Of a stretch of DNA of 64,000 bases, positions 45,479-56,998 are shown piece by piece; the stretch's first letter is position 1, and every line of letters begins with the position of its first letter. Under the pieces are notes generated by a model. It was not told the origin of the DNA and did not search any database. It worked only from the letters and a program-made list of their open reading frames with translations. The DNA is from Inia geoffrensis (Eukaryota > Chordata > Mammalia > Artiodactyla > Iniidae). The stretch is from positions 61,976,001 to 62,040,000 of the forward strand of contig CM070903.1 of assembly GCA_036417435.1 (NCBI GenBank), given 5' to 3'. The position numbers and the translations under genes are program-made.

Positions 45479-46153
45479 GTGCTCAACTACAAGGAGCACA
45501 TGCAGCTCAATATCAGAAAAACAAACAACCCAATCCAAAAATGGGCAGAAGACCTAAACAGACATTTCTCCAAAGAAGATATACAGATTGCCAACAAACA
45601 CATGGAAGAAGGATGCTCAACATCACTAATCATTGGAGAAATGCAAATCAAAACTACAATGAGGTATTACCTTACACCAGTCAGAAGGGCCATCATCAAA
45701 AAATCTAGAAACAATAAATGCTGGAGAGGATGTGGAGAAAAGGGAACCCTCTTGCACTGTTGGTGGGAATGTAAATTGATACAGCCACTATGGAGAACAG
45801 TATGGAGGTTCCTTAAAAAACTAAAAACAGAACTGCCATACGACCCAGCAATCCCACTACTGGGCATATACCCTGAGAACACCATAATTCAAAAAGAGTC
45901 ATGTACCACAATTTTCACTGCAGCTCTATTTACAATAGCCAGGACATGGAAGCAACCTAAGTGTCCATCAACAGATGAATGGATAAAGAAGATGTGGTGC
46001 ATATATACAATGGAATATTACTCAGCCATAAGAAGAAACGAAATTGAGTTATTTGTAGTGAGGTGGATGGACCTAGAGACTGTCATACAGAGTGAAGTAA
46101 GTCAGAAAGAGAAAAATCAATACTGTATGCTAACACATATATATGGAATCTAA
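45479..46153 (+). pseudogene. L1 ORF2 C-terminal open fragment (224 codons)
   Basis: An uninterrupted frame to the native ORF2 stop (I-Y-G-I then TAA). It begins at the truncation point with a GTG, so it has no authentic start. It contains the C-terminal cysteine-rich domain, C-x3-C-x7-H-x4-C at codons 81-98 (C81, C85, H93, C98), thought in the family to bind nucleic acid. Conserved segments [13 protein letters not shown] (codons 22-34) and Y-T-M-E-Y-Y-S-A-I follow L1 ORF2p. The endonuclease and reverse transcriptase domains are missing, as a full ORF2p is over 1200 residues. The longest open frame in the window, but a retroposon fragment, not a host gene. Confidence 0.9.
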
Positions 46154-46431
46154 AAAAAATAAATAAAAAAAAATAAAGGTTCTGATGAACCTAGGGGCAG
46201 GACAGGAATAAAGATGCAGATGTAGAGAATGGACTTGAGGACACAGGGAGGGGGAAGGGTAAGCTGGGATGAAGTGAGAGAGTGGCATGGACATATATAC
46301 ATTACCAGATGTAAAATAGATAGCTAGTGGGAAGCAGCTGCATAGTACAGGGAGATCAGCTCGGTGCTTTGTGACCACCTAGAGGGGTGGGATAGGGAGA
46401 ATGTGAGGGAGACGCAAGAGGGAGTAGATAT

Positions 46432-46434
<3 letters not shown>

Positions 46435-46474
<40 letters not shown>
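46435..46474. repeat. (AT)20 microsatellite in L1 3' UTR
   Basis: Forty bases of uninterrupted AT units at the place where sister L1 copies have 11 units (34603-34624) and five units (40270-40279). Confidence 0.95.
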
Positions 46475-46478
<4 letters not shown>

Positions 46479-46720
46479 AGCTGATTCACTTTGTTATAAA
46501 GCAGAAACTAACACGCCATCGTAAAGCAATTATACTCCAATAAAGATGTTTAAAAAAAAAATATAAAAGAAAAAAACAAAACAAAGAACAGAGAGTACTA
46601 CTAAAGGTAATTAGGTAATTATATTTTTTAAAAAGAATATAAATGGATTTTTCTTCCTTCTCATAACTTATTTGAAAGCAATTTAATAAAATAATATGTA
46701 TATGAAAAAATAAATAAAAA

Positions 46721-46965
46721 GATTGGGTCATACTGAATTTTGATATTTTTTAATATTTTCTGGCTACAACTGCTTCATCAAATATATTCTTTACAAATAT
46801 TTTCTTATAGTCTGTGGCTTGTCTTTTCATTGTCTTAATAATGTTTTCAAAGAGCAGAAGTTTTTACTTTTGATGAAGTTCAATTTATTCTTTTCTGGAT
46901 CATGTGTAAATGGATAGTGCACTGATCATCTCCTAACATACTTCATGATTTACTTTTCATTGATG
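46721..46965 (-). mobile_element. Old L1 3' end, reverse orientation (right part)
   Basis: 'gattgggtcatactg...tttctggctacaactgcttcatc...tatttgcaaatat'-type sequence, then 'tatagtctgtggcttgtcttttcattgtcttaata' and 'cagaagtttttacttttgatgaagttcaatttattc', continues the reverse ORF2 from the part ending at 45476 with only about 40-50 consensus bases missing at the junction. A short L2/MIR tail follows at about 46970-47025 ('atacacattaggtattcaatgaacatttgat'). Confidence 0.75.
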
Positions 46966-47034
46966 GATTCCAAGTGTCTAAAATGGTACCTAATACACAT
47001 TAGGTATTCAATGAACATTTGATTAATAATTAAA

Positions 47035-47745
47035 AATTTCAAGAAGTTAAATGCAAATTGTGGAGACAGTTTGTAGACAACATAGAAAATAAAGTAGTCT
47101 TAAGTGCAAAGGCATGTTCAATTTTTGTTATATGATCTAATACAAATGTTTATTGATATAAGTATCCATATGTATTAAATTCTTTCAGTTAAAGAACCTG
47201 GTACTTTTTACCTGGAGACAAATTCTTTCTCCCCCAAAATATGAATTTGAGATTCTGTAGAACTTAAAGTAGTAAGTCCCCTACCCATCTCCATTCTCCA
47301 TGCCCCCAGTAACTCAAATCCTATATGAATCTTTGTAAATAAATTAAAGCTGATGAATTCTCAAAAACTCTAATTGTGCCAATTATAAATAAGCCTCAGG
47401 ATGGATTTCAACCAGCAGCGTCCCCAAAACCATTATCTGAAACTCTAATCCATTATTTTTTGTTTCATAATTAATTTTTCTAAGTAGGTCAGTACTATTC
47501 ATTTTATTTAAGTGCTGTTCTAGTAATCCCATTTTCTCAACAACCAAAGTCAACTATAACTATATCCATATTTTTAATTAAATATACCAAAAACATTCTT
47601 ATATTATGCAAAACACTAAATTAGGCAGTAAAAGTTTTTTTCTAATAAGTAATATGATAATGTACTATACTGGTCCTCAATTGCACATCTTGGCCATACA
47701 AATCTGGTAGAGTCTTATAAGCACCTCAAGGATTTCCGGATATAT
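47035..47745. other. Unassigned sequence
   Basis: AT-rich; no gene or repeat recognised. Confidence 0.4.
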
Positions 47746-47747
47746 GG

Positions 47748-47783
47748 GTGCTTAAATAGGTATTTAAATAGGTGCTTAAATAG
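47748..47783 (+). repeat. Three tandem copies of a 12-bp unit
   Basis: GTGCTTAAATAG, GTATTTAAATAG, GTGCTTAAATAG in direct succession, then GTACTTCCC. Copies one and three are identical; the middle one differs at two bases. A small minisatellite. Confidence 0.9.
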
Positions 47784-47915
47784 GTACTTCCCACAAGAAA
47801 AAGCTTATTTTATTATATTTTAGCATCTAAATCACTAGGAACAATTACCAGAGATGTATATAAGTAAATAGATAGATAAACATGATGTGGTAGGCATACA
47901 TATGTTATATACCTA

Positions 47916-47920
<5 letters not shown>

Positions 47921-47970
<50 letters not shown>
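47921..47970. repeat. (TG)25 microsatellite
   Basis: Fifty bases of uninterrupted TG, flanked by 'acctacattt' and 'tataacatc'. Long perfect dinucleotide arrays of this kind are usually polymorphic in length. Confidence 0.98.
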
Positions 47971-47974
<4 letters not shown>

Positions 47975-50900
47975 ACATCAAAATTCAACTCACTGGAACA
48001 CAGGAGATAAAATGGTCAAGCAGCCAACAGAATTTGCCACATTGATGGACTTTACTCCTAAGAGAGTTTCTTAGGTCCCCTTCAATCAGAGCTTACATAT
48101 TCTCCATTTAGACACAATTCTAAAAACTCCAGGATCTGCTTTCCTATCCTCAACAGATTAAATGTTGATAACTCAACAGTGTAGGTGGATCTGTGGTTGA
48201 TACTAGCTGCAAGCAGCCTGACATGGGGAGAAATGAGAGCTCTGATAGAGCCCATCTAAGCAGTGTCCTGGTGGGGTCACTGAGGTCTGCTGGTTAGGAG
48301 GAAGCTTAGTGGAAATGGGCGAAATTTCTGGGAGGAAGGGTCTGATGTTCTCAAAGGATGAAATATTCGAGACTCAGTGACAAGGTGACATGGATCCAAT
48401 AGGAGATCGACAGCAAATAGAAATTCATTATTTTGTTATTTAATGCAAGTTGCTTTTTAAATTATTCTTTCCCTATGAATTTTACCACAGGTATCTGTGA
48501 ATATTCTGAGTGAATTAATGCTTCCTGACTTATTAAAGCACTTTTGACACTATAGACTAGCTAACTCTTTCTTAAAAGATACTAAGAAGATAAGGCTTCG
48601 CATTTCTCATAAAGGAAAATAAAATCACCACACGTATATCCATTACAAACCACTGAGGTATGAATTTAGGGGAAATTAGGATGAATATAGAATACTATCC
48701 TAACTTTCTGCAGTATCCCCTGAACTGTCACCAGAGCTCTTAATTCAAATATGTACTCTTGATCTAAAAATATGCTAGCCCAAGAAACTGAATGATTACC
48801 CCTCAGCTGAAAGCATATTTAGTGATCTGAGATAGGAGAAATTTCATTTCAGTCAAGCAAATGGTTTTGGTTTTCTAACCAAAGGAAGGCTTCATCATGT
48901 GAGAGCCATCATTATAATGGAATGTGACAGAATTTTTTTAAACAGATGTATTTTAACGTAGATCTCTAATAAGGGCTATTTTTCATAGTAGTCATCCTGG
49001 TAGAAACTTACTCCAGGGATACTGTCATTACTTGAAAGTTGGGGCATTGCCTTTAGAATTAGTTCCTGAAAAAAAAAAAGTCTTTTTGCTTCATAGTTAC
49101 CCTTTCTCTACCACCACATGCCCCTGATTACCTTAATACGAATGTGCCTCACTTACACTGATCAGCAAAGAGCCTCCTCCTGGGATTGGTATCATGGCCT
49201 ACTTACCCTGGGCTTTGCTGAGGGTTAGGGGTTTATGGGGATTAAGAGAGTCTATTTTTGACCACCACATCTGTGTGGCATACCAAACTCCTTTGGCCAA
49301 AAAAGAAATATAAAATTGAGATTACCAAGGGCCTTATTCCTGGGACTAGAGAATGAGAAAAATTCTCCACGACAAAATAGAGGACATTTAGGAATCACTT
49401 TTCATCTGAAGTTCGTGTGTGCATGTTTCCGGCTTGGCTCTTAATTGACCTGCTCTTCCAGTATCTTCTGCCTGGAATCTGAAGGAAAACTCTGACCTTA
49501 CCAAGAAGGTTTTCATAGAGTAACACGGTAAATAAAGTATAATGAGTTAATTTGAGCACCTAGTCTAGGATTCTATGTACCCTGTGGGTCTTCAGTAAGA
49601 ATTAGTTGATTATGTCTGACTCACTTTCAATGTGAATAAGCCACATACATATTGTTATTAAAATAAAACAAGCAACACACATACTTTCTAACTTCCCAGA
49701 AGTGGAAGTAAAGTAGCGAATTGGAAGAACCACTCTCACCCTTCCTAATCCCCACTCCCTGCAAACCAATTCAAAGGAAGAAAAGAATATAAAGGGGAAA
49801 ATGAACATAAGAAAAACAATTAGCCATTGCAGTCTGCAAAGCCTGTAACGTTATCTAGAATGACAGCATAGCCATTGTTCATGCTGCCAGAGCCCTGCAT
49901 GTTTGCTAGCTCACCCGAGGTCCTGGGAGAATAATAAACTAAGCAGATTAGATGTAGACTGATGCCTCCATGCCACCACCACCTCACACAACAAGCACAC
50001 TGTTCTGAGTGTCTGAACACATGCAGGCAGGTAAACCCAGAGAATGGGCACTCCATGTTGGCGGGAGGGGAAGAGGCTGCCAACAAACAGGGCCTGTTTA
50101 TTATTTAACAGTTGGTACTGCTAGAGGCCTGGCACTGCTATAGAGCACTCTCTGTTTCAGTGCAAGTCAGCCTGATTATGAGAGCGTGTGAGCCAAATCG
50201 TGTTTACCATAGTCTGTGAGAACCTCAGTGCCCCCAACAGACATGGAAATTCTTACAATAGCTCTCATCCAAACAGAGAACATCATTCCTGAGATGGAGG
50301 TAAAGGGCTTCGTGTGCTTAAATCTTGTCTGATCATCTGCTCAGTGTCTCTACGTGTACTTGCTTTTCTCCTGCTTAAGACTAGTCATTCCTCTTTAATG
50401 ACATAGTCCTCTGCTTTTGCTTACTCTACTTCAGGACCTAAATCAACCAAATAATGTGTGAATCACCCATCTACTAATAGTGCTGATGCTGCCTTGCACA
50501 CTTTGGCTTTCCAGCAAAAGAATCTGCTGCCCAGGACAGCTACCTCCTGCTTCGCCAGGACTGCCTCTGCAGTGAGTCTCTTCTCTGCCAACGTGGGCCA
50601 CAGGTGGATGCCTTCCTACAAATCCAATCAGCAGGATAATGCACGACTATCACAAGAGTGGACCTTAATGACAAAGAGCCCTGCTTAGATGGTCACCCCA
50701 TTAACTTTGATTTGATTATTCTGCCCCAGCAGAACACTTGGCTTCATAACCACAGATGGCACCAGCCCAACATAAAACCTGTAGAGAAAGTCGTTTGGTT
50801 CATAGATTTTCAAAATGTTAAATATGATATAAAATACAAAAATGGTAAGTATCGAGATAGTCCCTGGCTCCCTAGGAAAGCTCCAACTTCTTTAAAAAAA

Positions 50901-51820
50901 TTAAAAAGTTCAGAGCACATGAAACAATCGTGATAACTAGGCAACACAGATCATCTAATCGTTTCCTTTGAAATTCATCATAAATCAACCACTCTTTTAA
51001 GTGTAAGAATCTTGGCTTTTATCTTCAATACCAAGGCAGCTTTTTGATATTATGTGAATTTATTCTATACAACTGTTTATAAATTTGAGATAAAATTGGC
51101 TCCATATAAACTAATTCAGTATTTTGAAACTTAATTGTACCTTGGATACACTTTCCCTATGATCATGCGTAAATCACCAAAATGCTTTCTACCAATAAAG
51201 ACAGAGGCATAACAAACTATATTGTCTTACCTGAAACAATGTATATTAATTTTTGTCAATTTTCTAATTGACAGCTGATATTTACATGCTGAAATATCAA
51301 AATACTGTTTGTTTTTCCTTAATAATCTTTCAAGTTTAAATGCCACTCAAAGAAAACAATATATGCTAAGTATAGCTAAATAAAGTCATAATTTTATATT
51401 TTTCATTTTATTATATTTTCAAAAAAAGTACTTGTCCTTAGGTCATAGATCATATACACATACATAGTAAATAAAACTACAACAACAGAGAAGGTATGAA
51501 AAAATAATTCCCTGTTTAGGATAAAGTTAATTCCTAATTTAATTTAATCACTTCCTCTACTGATCAGAGATGCTTCATAAACAGCCCCAAATTAAGGAAG
51601 TCAATTCTAAAATCAAGGGGCTTCTCCCAAAGCATTCTGCATATAATAATGTTCATAACTACTAGTCAATAGCAGAGCAATGGATCCAATTATAGGTTCA
51701 CAAAGGGAAAGGTGCTATTTCAGCCATGACAAAAATATGAACAGGGATTTTTCACAATGAGTAGATTAAAGACATTGACATGTGTTTATCTTTGTGCTAA
51801 AATACTTCACAGCTAGAAAG
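47975..51820. other. Unassigned sequence, locally less AT-rich
   Basis: No repeat family recognised in nearly 4 kb. The parts at about 48180-48420 and 49820-50700 are noticeably less AT-rich. Open frames 49820-50086 (-), 50458-50688 and 50658-50933 (+) lie in the second. 'aatggtaagtatcg' near 50840 looks like a splice donor but no matching acceptor, domain or codon pattern supports an exon. Could contain conserved non-coding DNA or old unrecognised repeats. Confidence 0.35.
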
Positions 51821-51824
51821 AGAC

Positions 51825-52020
51825 ATTAGTAACAGTTCACACTTGTCAAGAGCTTACTATGTGCTAGATACTCTTTTAAGAGCTTTATATGAATGTACTC
51901 ATTCAATCCTTACAACCACCAAATAAACATGTACTATTATTTCCTCCATTTACAGATGAGGAAACTGAGGCACAGAGAGGTTAAGTAAGTTGCCTGAGGC
52001 AGAGTCTAATAATAATCACT
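51825..52020 (+). mobile_element. MIR SINE, well preserved
   Basis: 'acttgtcaagagcttactatgtgctagatactcttttaagagctttatatgaatgtactcattcaatccttacaacc' followed by 'tccatttacagatgaggaaactgaggcacagagaggttaagtaagttgcc'. The second block is almost identical to the MIR consensus, the best preserved MIR core in the window. Confidence 0.9.
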
Positions 52021-52250
52021 GTGCTGAACTTTTCATTGTGCTGATCATTCCATCTGAGGTCCATGTCTAATTTAAAGATATGTGGTTCCAGAGGCTGTAA
52101 ATGTTAGAGCTAAAGCAATTTAAAACGATCTAGTGCGTGGTTCTAGAATTCCAGGTTGGACGAGGAGGTTTGGAAAGACTGTGAAACCTCAAAATTTTGT
52201 GGATAGATATACTTTTCTGAGAAAAGAATATGAACCATGAAGCTAGTCTA

Positions 52251-52270
52251 AATCTCTCAATTGAGAGATT
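52251..52270. repeat. Perfect 20-bp palindrome
   Basis: AATCTCTCAATTGAGAGATT equals its own reverse complement, with no loop. Lies in unassigned sequence downstream of the MIR. Confidence 0.9.
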
Positions 52271-52569
52271 AAGGAAATAAAGCCATGAAGCAATGCATGT
52301 AAATGTTACATATTATAAGAAAAAAACAGAAGAACCAAGCTCAGAAACCAGAGCTCCTATCATTACCTTCTCAGCCCTAACGCCCTCAGGTGGCTGGCCT
52401 TCCATGGCAGAAGAAACCTGAGTGAATGACACAGAGATTTTACCTCTGCCAGTTCCCCATAACTCAGTAAAGCAAAACAAGGAGACAAGAAGAACAGAAA
52501 CTCTCGTGGAGTCTGTTCTTGGATGCTCGATGCTAATGGAAAAAAGGTGGAACATTTAAGAGATAAGAA

Positions 52570-53326
52570 GAAAAAAATTCTCTAAATTTCTTTTTATTTC
52601 TCTTGGATCTCTTAATGGTAGTTTATATTTACCCAGAAATCATCTAGTTTGTCCACATTTTTCAAATTTATATGTAAGGTATTCATAATAATTATTTTAA
52701 CTTCTTCTATTTCTATGGTTACTTCCCTTCCCGTATTTCTAGTTTTGTGCATTTGTAGGCTTTCTCATTTGGTGATTAAATCATGGAATGTTGATTTATT
52801 TATTGTTTTGTCATTCTCTTTGTAAAACCCAATTCTAATTTATTAGTGTCTCTCTGTTCTCTAATTCATTAACTTCCAGTTTTATTTTTTATCAATTTTT
52901 TCTTTCTGCTTTGCAGATTTTTTTTTCTTTTAACAAACTTCCTGAGATGAATGCTAGTATGTTTATAATTATTTTTCCCTGTAATGTTAATATCTAAAGC
53001 CATGGATTTTCCTCTGAACACTGCTCTAACTATACTCATATGTGCTTATTTTCTGTAAATTCTGTAATCTTTGTTTAATTGAAAAAATGGATTTTAAAAG
53101 TTTAAAGTTTACCAAGAGATAATAGTTTTAATTTTACTTCTGAAAAATAAACTATATTTGTAATAGATGACTTTAGTCTTATACTTATTGCTTTAAAATA
53201 TAGTCTTGATCTTAATTCTGCCACCTTATATTATTTTAAAAATCACTTTCTTCCTTTTCTCTGATTTGCTTCATTACTGTGTTTTCTTCCTAACAGTTTG
53301 GAAGTTTTATCTTAGTTTGTTAATTC
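52570..53326 (-). mobile_element. Old L1 ORF2 remnant, reverse orientation (left of MER5)
   Basis: Reads as reverse ORF2: 'ctagtttgtccacatttttcaaatttat', 'cttcttctatttctatggttacttccc', 'tttctgctttgcagatttt', 'cttcctgagatgaatgctagtatg' and 'taaagccatggattttcctctgaacactgctctaactatactcat'. No frame is preserved. Confidence 0.65.
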
Positions 53327-53334
53327 TTCTATTG

Positions 53335-53497
53335 CAGTGTTTCTCAAAACTATAGGCTTTATTTAAAACATAGATTCCAACTCTCATCCCTCTCCATCAA
53401 AAGATTTAGTAGGTCTGTATTGAGATACTGGGTATTTTTTTAAAGGATTTTATAATACTCATTTTGATGGTCTGATGACCACATCTTGAGTACACTG
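53335..53497 (+). mobile_element. MER5-like hAT element with 8-bp target duplication
   Basis: 163 bases beginning CAGTGTTTCTCAAAACTATA and ending ATCTTGAGTACACTG, with terminal CAGTG/CACTG inverted ends. The middle resembles MER5A/B ('aaaacatagattcc', 'gatttagtaggtctgtattgagatactggg'). Flanked by TTCTATTG (53327-53334) and TTCTAATG (53498-53505), an 8-bp duplication with one change, as expected of hAT-Charlie elements. Non-autonomous. Confidence 0.85.
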
Positions 53498-53505
53498 TTC
53501 TAATG

Positions 53506-54395
53506 GTTAACTTTATACATTTTAATAACGGAGTTAAAGTCCTATTTTTGATTTCATGACTTTATAATACAACTTTGGATTATCTAAAAAATTACTCTAA
53601 AAAATCATGAAAATACTCCCCTACACTTCCTTTTGTCCTCCACTCTCTCTTTCCTCTTACGACTGGACTTTGATTCAGTTGTTACTTTTAATTCTTATTA
53701 TTATTTTTACAGCTTTAAATAATGCATCTACACCTGTGTTAGTTTGCCAAATTTAGACAGTATTGATCCCTCATTCCCAGCTATGAAACACAGGTGAATG
53801 AATCCACACTTGCATCCTATTATTTCCTCTTTACTTTTCAAACCTCTCAGGTTCTGTCATGTTATTATTTCTATATCATCAAGGTTTACACCATTTACTT
53901 TCTATTTTGTAACATCCTCCCCTCCCTGCCCACATTGTTTAGTCATAAGTCTATTTTTAAGTTGATTTGAGATTCACTAATGTTTATTTATCATGGCTTC
54001 TCTTAATATTTTGGTAGCCTAAACTCATCACTAAAATTTTGCTGTTTTGCTTGTTTACCAGAATAGTTCATGGTGTTATAGACTCTGAGTACTTACATTT
54101 TAAAATTTTGAGGCAAATCCAATCTCTCACCTTTTGATATTTTTCATATATGCTTTCCAGGTATCTTTCTTCAGCCAGGAATTTCTGTAATTTCATCAAG
54201 ATGGATCGCAGTGCTTATTGCTCAGCACCATGATTTTCCTAGGATACAGTGTGCCCTTTTCAGTATAAAAATTCAGGACTATTTCCAGAAAAATTTTATT
54301 CTATTATACATTGAAATTGTTTTCCATTTGTTCTGTTCTTTTTTTCCTTCACAAATATCAGTTGTCCCAATTATTCCTTTGCCTTCCAAAGGTGT
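53506..54395 (-). mobile_element. Probable continuation of old L1 (5' region), reverse orientation
   Basis: AT-rich sequence continuing the flank of the MER5-like element, e.g. 'tttttacagctttaaataatgcatctacacc', 'caccttttgatatttttcatatatgctttccagg'. The orientation and order suggest the upstream part of the L1M at 52570, but similarity is weak and the exact family is not recognised. Confidence 0.35.
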
Positions 54396-54399
54396 AACA

Positions 54400-55200
54400 T
54401 AAAATTTTGTTTATTCAATTTTAACAGATAACACATTTACATGATTCCAAAATACAAATGTATGACATGATACACAGTAAAAAGTCTACCTTTCATCCTG
54501 TTTTCCATCCACCCAGTTCTTACACCATCCTCTGACAGGTAACTACTGCTATTAGTTTGTTGCTTTTCAAAAAACAGATATGCCAGTAAAAACAAAATAT
54601 ATTCTTTGTATGTATGTTTTTATATAATACATGCTGCTCTACATCTTGCATTTTTCACTTAAAATATGTATATTGAATGGAAATCCAATAGTTCATTAAC
54701 CTAAGCCCCTCTTGACAAACATTTAGATTGTTTCCAATATTTCCAACAACAACCAATGCTGTAGTGAATAATCTTATGTATATATTATTTTACTCATGTG
54801 GAATAAGTTCTTAAAACCAGAATTGATGGGTTAAGGAGCATATGTACTTGTTATTTTGGTAGATATTATAAAATTTATTCTCCCTTTGAAGTTGTTTATT
54901 TTTGGCATTTTGATAGATGAAAATGCATCTTGATGTTTTTCTAATTTTCATTTCTCTTATCATGAATATTTTAATCTTTATTTATCTTATTATGTATGAG
55001 TTGAATATATATTAATATGTTTAAGAGCCATTTGAATGTTTTGTGCCAGTTTTCCTATCGAGCTGCTGGTCTTCTTCCTTATCAATTTGCAGGAGCTCTG
55101 ATTTATTAGGGAGATAATATTTTTATTTGAGATATGAGTTGCCAATCATAATTACACTTTCTCACATCATTTAAAAACTATTTTTAAGGTTTTTTTTCCT
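54400..55200 (-). mobile_element. Old L1 3' end, reverse orientation
   Basis: Follows a common L1M 3' region in reverse: 'caattttaacagataacacatttacatgattccaaaatac', 'ggtaactactgctattag', 'acatcttgcatttttcactt', 'tagattgtttccaatatttccaacaacaaccaatgctgtagtgaataatctt', 'attgatgggttaaggagcatatgt', 'tgtttaagagccatttgaatg', 'cttatcaatttgcaggagctctgatttattaggg'. A separate insertion from the L1 at 52570, since its 3' end abuts that element's 5' side. Confidence 0.75.
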
Positions 55201-55204
55201 CAAT

Positions 55205-56785
55205 CACAATTCTGGTGGTATTGTTAGAAGTTCTTTCCTTCTGCTACTTTCTATATCTAACATGGCTTTTAGTTCTAAAAGTTTTATTTTTCTCTTCCAT
55301 TCCTCTCCTGTTCTTTCATAGGTCATTTTATTTCTTTTTGTTGTTTTACCTCTTTAATCCTGTATATCTAATCTTTGACCTCTTATTTTTAAAAAGCTAC
55401 AGTTTCTTCTATTTCTTTGCTACTATGGATAAAATATATTATTTTCTGGTATAACTCTTTTTCTGGTATATATCTTGATCTGCTTTTCCTTATGTCACTT
55501 TTGCTTTAAATTAGCTGAGAATGGGTCCAATGCTGGTTCCTTTCTGATTATTTCTCATTTTTCAATCAGCCAATTTTATCAGCTTTTTGCTGAATAGAAG
55601 AGGCTGGAGGAGTGAATTGGGGCTGGTATGGAGTTTCAGTTTGGTGCCATGTTTGCTGGCACATTATATCTTTTCTCTCCAGCTCTGCTATGCACACTGT
55701 TCAAGGAATATGCCTCTGCTCAGTAACTTCCCCATTTGGATTGATGGGAGCCCTAAAGGACTTGCATGTAGTCCTATATGTTACAGATCTTGCTGGTCAT
55801 AATTTAATGTTTCTTTTTCTTCTCCTAAATGTGATCAACGTGGCAAAAGCTAATATGGGTAACTATCTTCACCTTGCCACCCTCACATCCTGGTCTGGTA
55901 CATGTGGCAGGTTGGTTCCATTCCTTTCACTGCCAGCTTCTCTGTTGACCTGTATTGTAGAATAGGGCTCAGGACTGCATCCACAGACCACCTAGAGCCT
56001 AGACTTCCCCGTTCCATGTAAGTAACAGTAGCATGTGTCCCTCAAGGTCATTCCATCTACTTTGCAGGTTCTGGCTACCACATATGTTTAACACACTCTC
56101 TATATCCCCCTTAACTTGGTCTAAATTTCATAGTATTCCATGGTTTGTGATTTGGGATTGTGCCTGTCTTCTAAAGGAAGAGGGGTTTTATGTGTCTCGT
56201 TTTTGTTTGCTTATTTATTTGTTTGATTGCCTATTTGGTTTTTGCATAAGAAGGTATGAAGTAGAATGCATTTATCATCTATGCCCTCTTAATTGGCAGA
56301 AAGAGAACTTCATTTATTAGCTCCTCTTCAACTCTTCCCTCAATTAAGTGCTTTGCCATTCCTGTCCCTAAAACTGGACTAACCCACTATAAGGTGTCAA
56401 CTAAGTATTTACATTAGTTGACCATTGTATGTCTCCCATCATAAGCATATTTACAATAGGGGACTTTAAACCTTAGACCAAACCTGAGACTGCCAGATGA
56501 AGCTATGAAATGAAGCTATGGTTGTAGAATGACAAGTAATATGGAAGATGTGGGGAAGAAGTTAGAGGACCACAATTAGTATCTGCAAAACTACCTCATG
56601 TGGGTGACTGACAGATATGTTTGAGTTGCTTTAATCTCTAGAATTTGCTACTGCAATGCCTCATTTTTTCTACAATAAGAGAATAAAAGGAGAAAATAAG
56701 TAAATTTTCTAGTTAACTAAACAATTTTCTTTTAAACATTAAGGTGGAAATCTTTATAATTATTTCCATTTTCTAAAGAAATGAC
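55205..56785. other. Unassigned sequence
   Basis: The first few hundred bases may be a further decayed part of the L1. The part at 55560-56060 is less AT-rich and contains overlapping open frames (55587-55802, 55612-55965, +) without recognisable domains. No gene supported. Confidence 0.35.
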
Positions 56786-56789
56786 GATA

Positions 56790-56998
56790 CAGTGAAAGTA
56801 TACTGGCGTGAGAAGTTCTGAATTCTTACACTCTGTCTGCCATGTATTATTAATAAAACTTTGGCAAATCATTTAACCTACTCAAGCCTCAGTTCCCCCC
56901 ATCTGTAAAATGGGAAAAGGAATACTCCTTTCTTACCATATAGGTTTTCTGTAAATGAAATAATATATATCAAAACGCTTTGTAAACTAATAAACAAC
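56790..56998 (+). mobile_element. MIR SINE
   Basis: 'ggcgtgagaagttctgaattcttacactctgtctgcc', 'ttggcaaatcatttaacctactcaagcctcagttccccccatctgtaaaatgggaaaagg' and 'aatatatatcaaaacgctttgtaaac' follow MIR from head to tail. Confidence 0.75.

Larger units (their letters stand above)
45477..46560 (+). mobile_element. Young 5'-truncated L1 nested in an older L1
   Basis: About 1.08 kb containing the C-terminal part of ORF2 and the 3' UTR of the cetartiodactyl L1 lineage, with AATAAA at 46539-46544 and an A-rich tail. Its 3' UTR carries an expanded (AT)20 run at 46435-46474. It splits the minus-strand L1 (44700-45476 and about 46721-46965). No target-site duplication is visible, and about 160 AT-rich bases of unidentified sequence (46561-46720) separate the tail from the resumed host element. 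Confidence 0.9.

Noticed and set aside
45479..46153. Longest open frame in the window (224 codons)
   Set aside because: It is the C-terminus of L1 ORF2 opened at the truncation point with a GTG, not a host gene.
47748..47783. Short spaced repeats considered as CRISPR-like
   Set aside because: The units are directly adjacent with no spacers, only three copies, in a mammalian genome.
50458..50933. Two overlapping open frames considered as exons
   Set aside because: No acceptor, no conserved domain and no codon bias visible; a donor-like GTAAGT alone is weak evidence.
55612..55965. 117-codon open frame overlapping another frame
   Set aside because: No recognisable family; the two frames overlap in the same strand as expected by chance in less AT-rich DNA.
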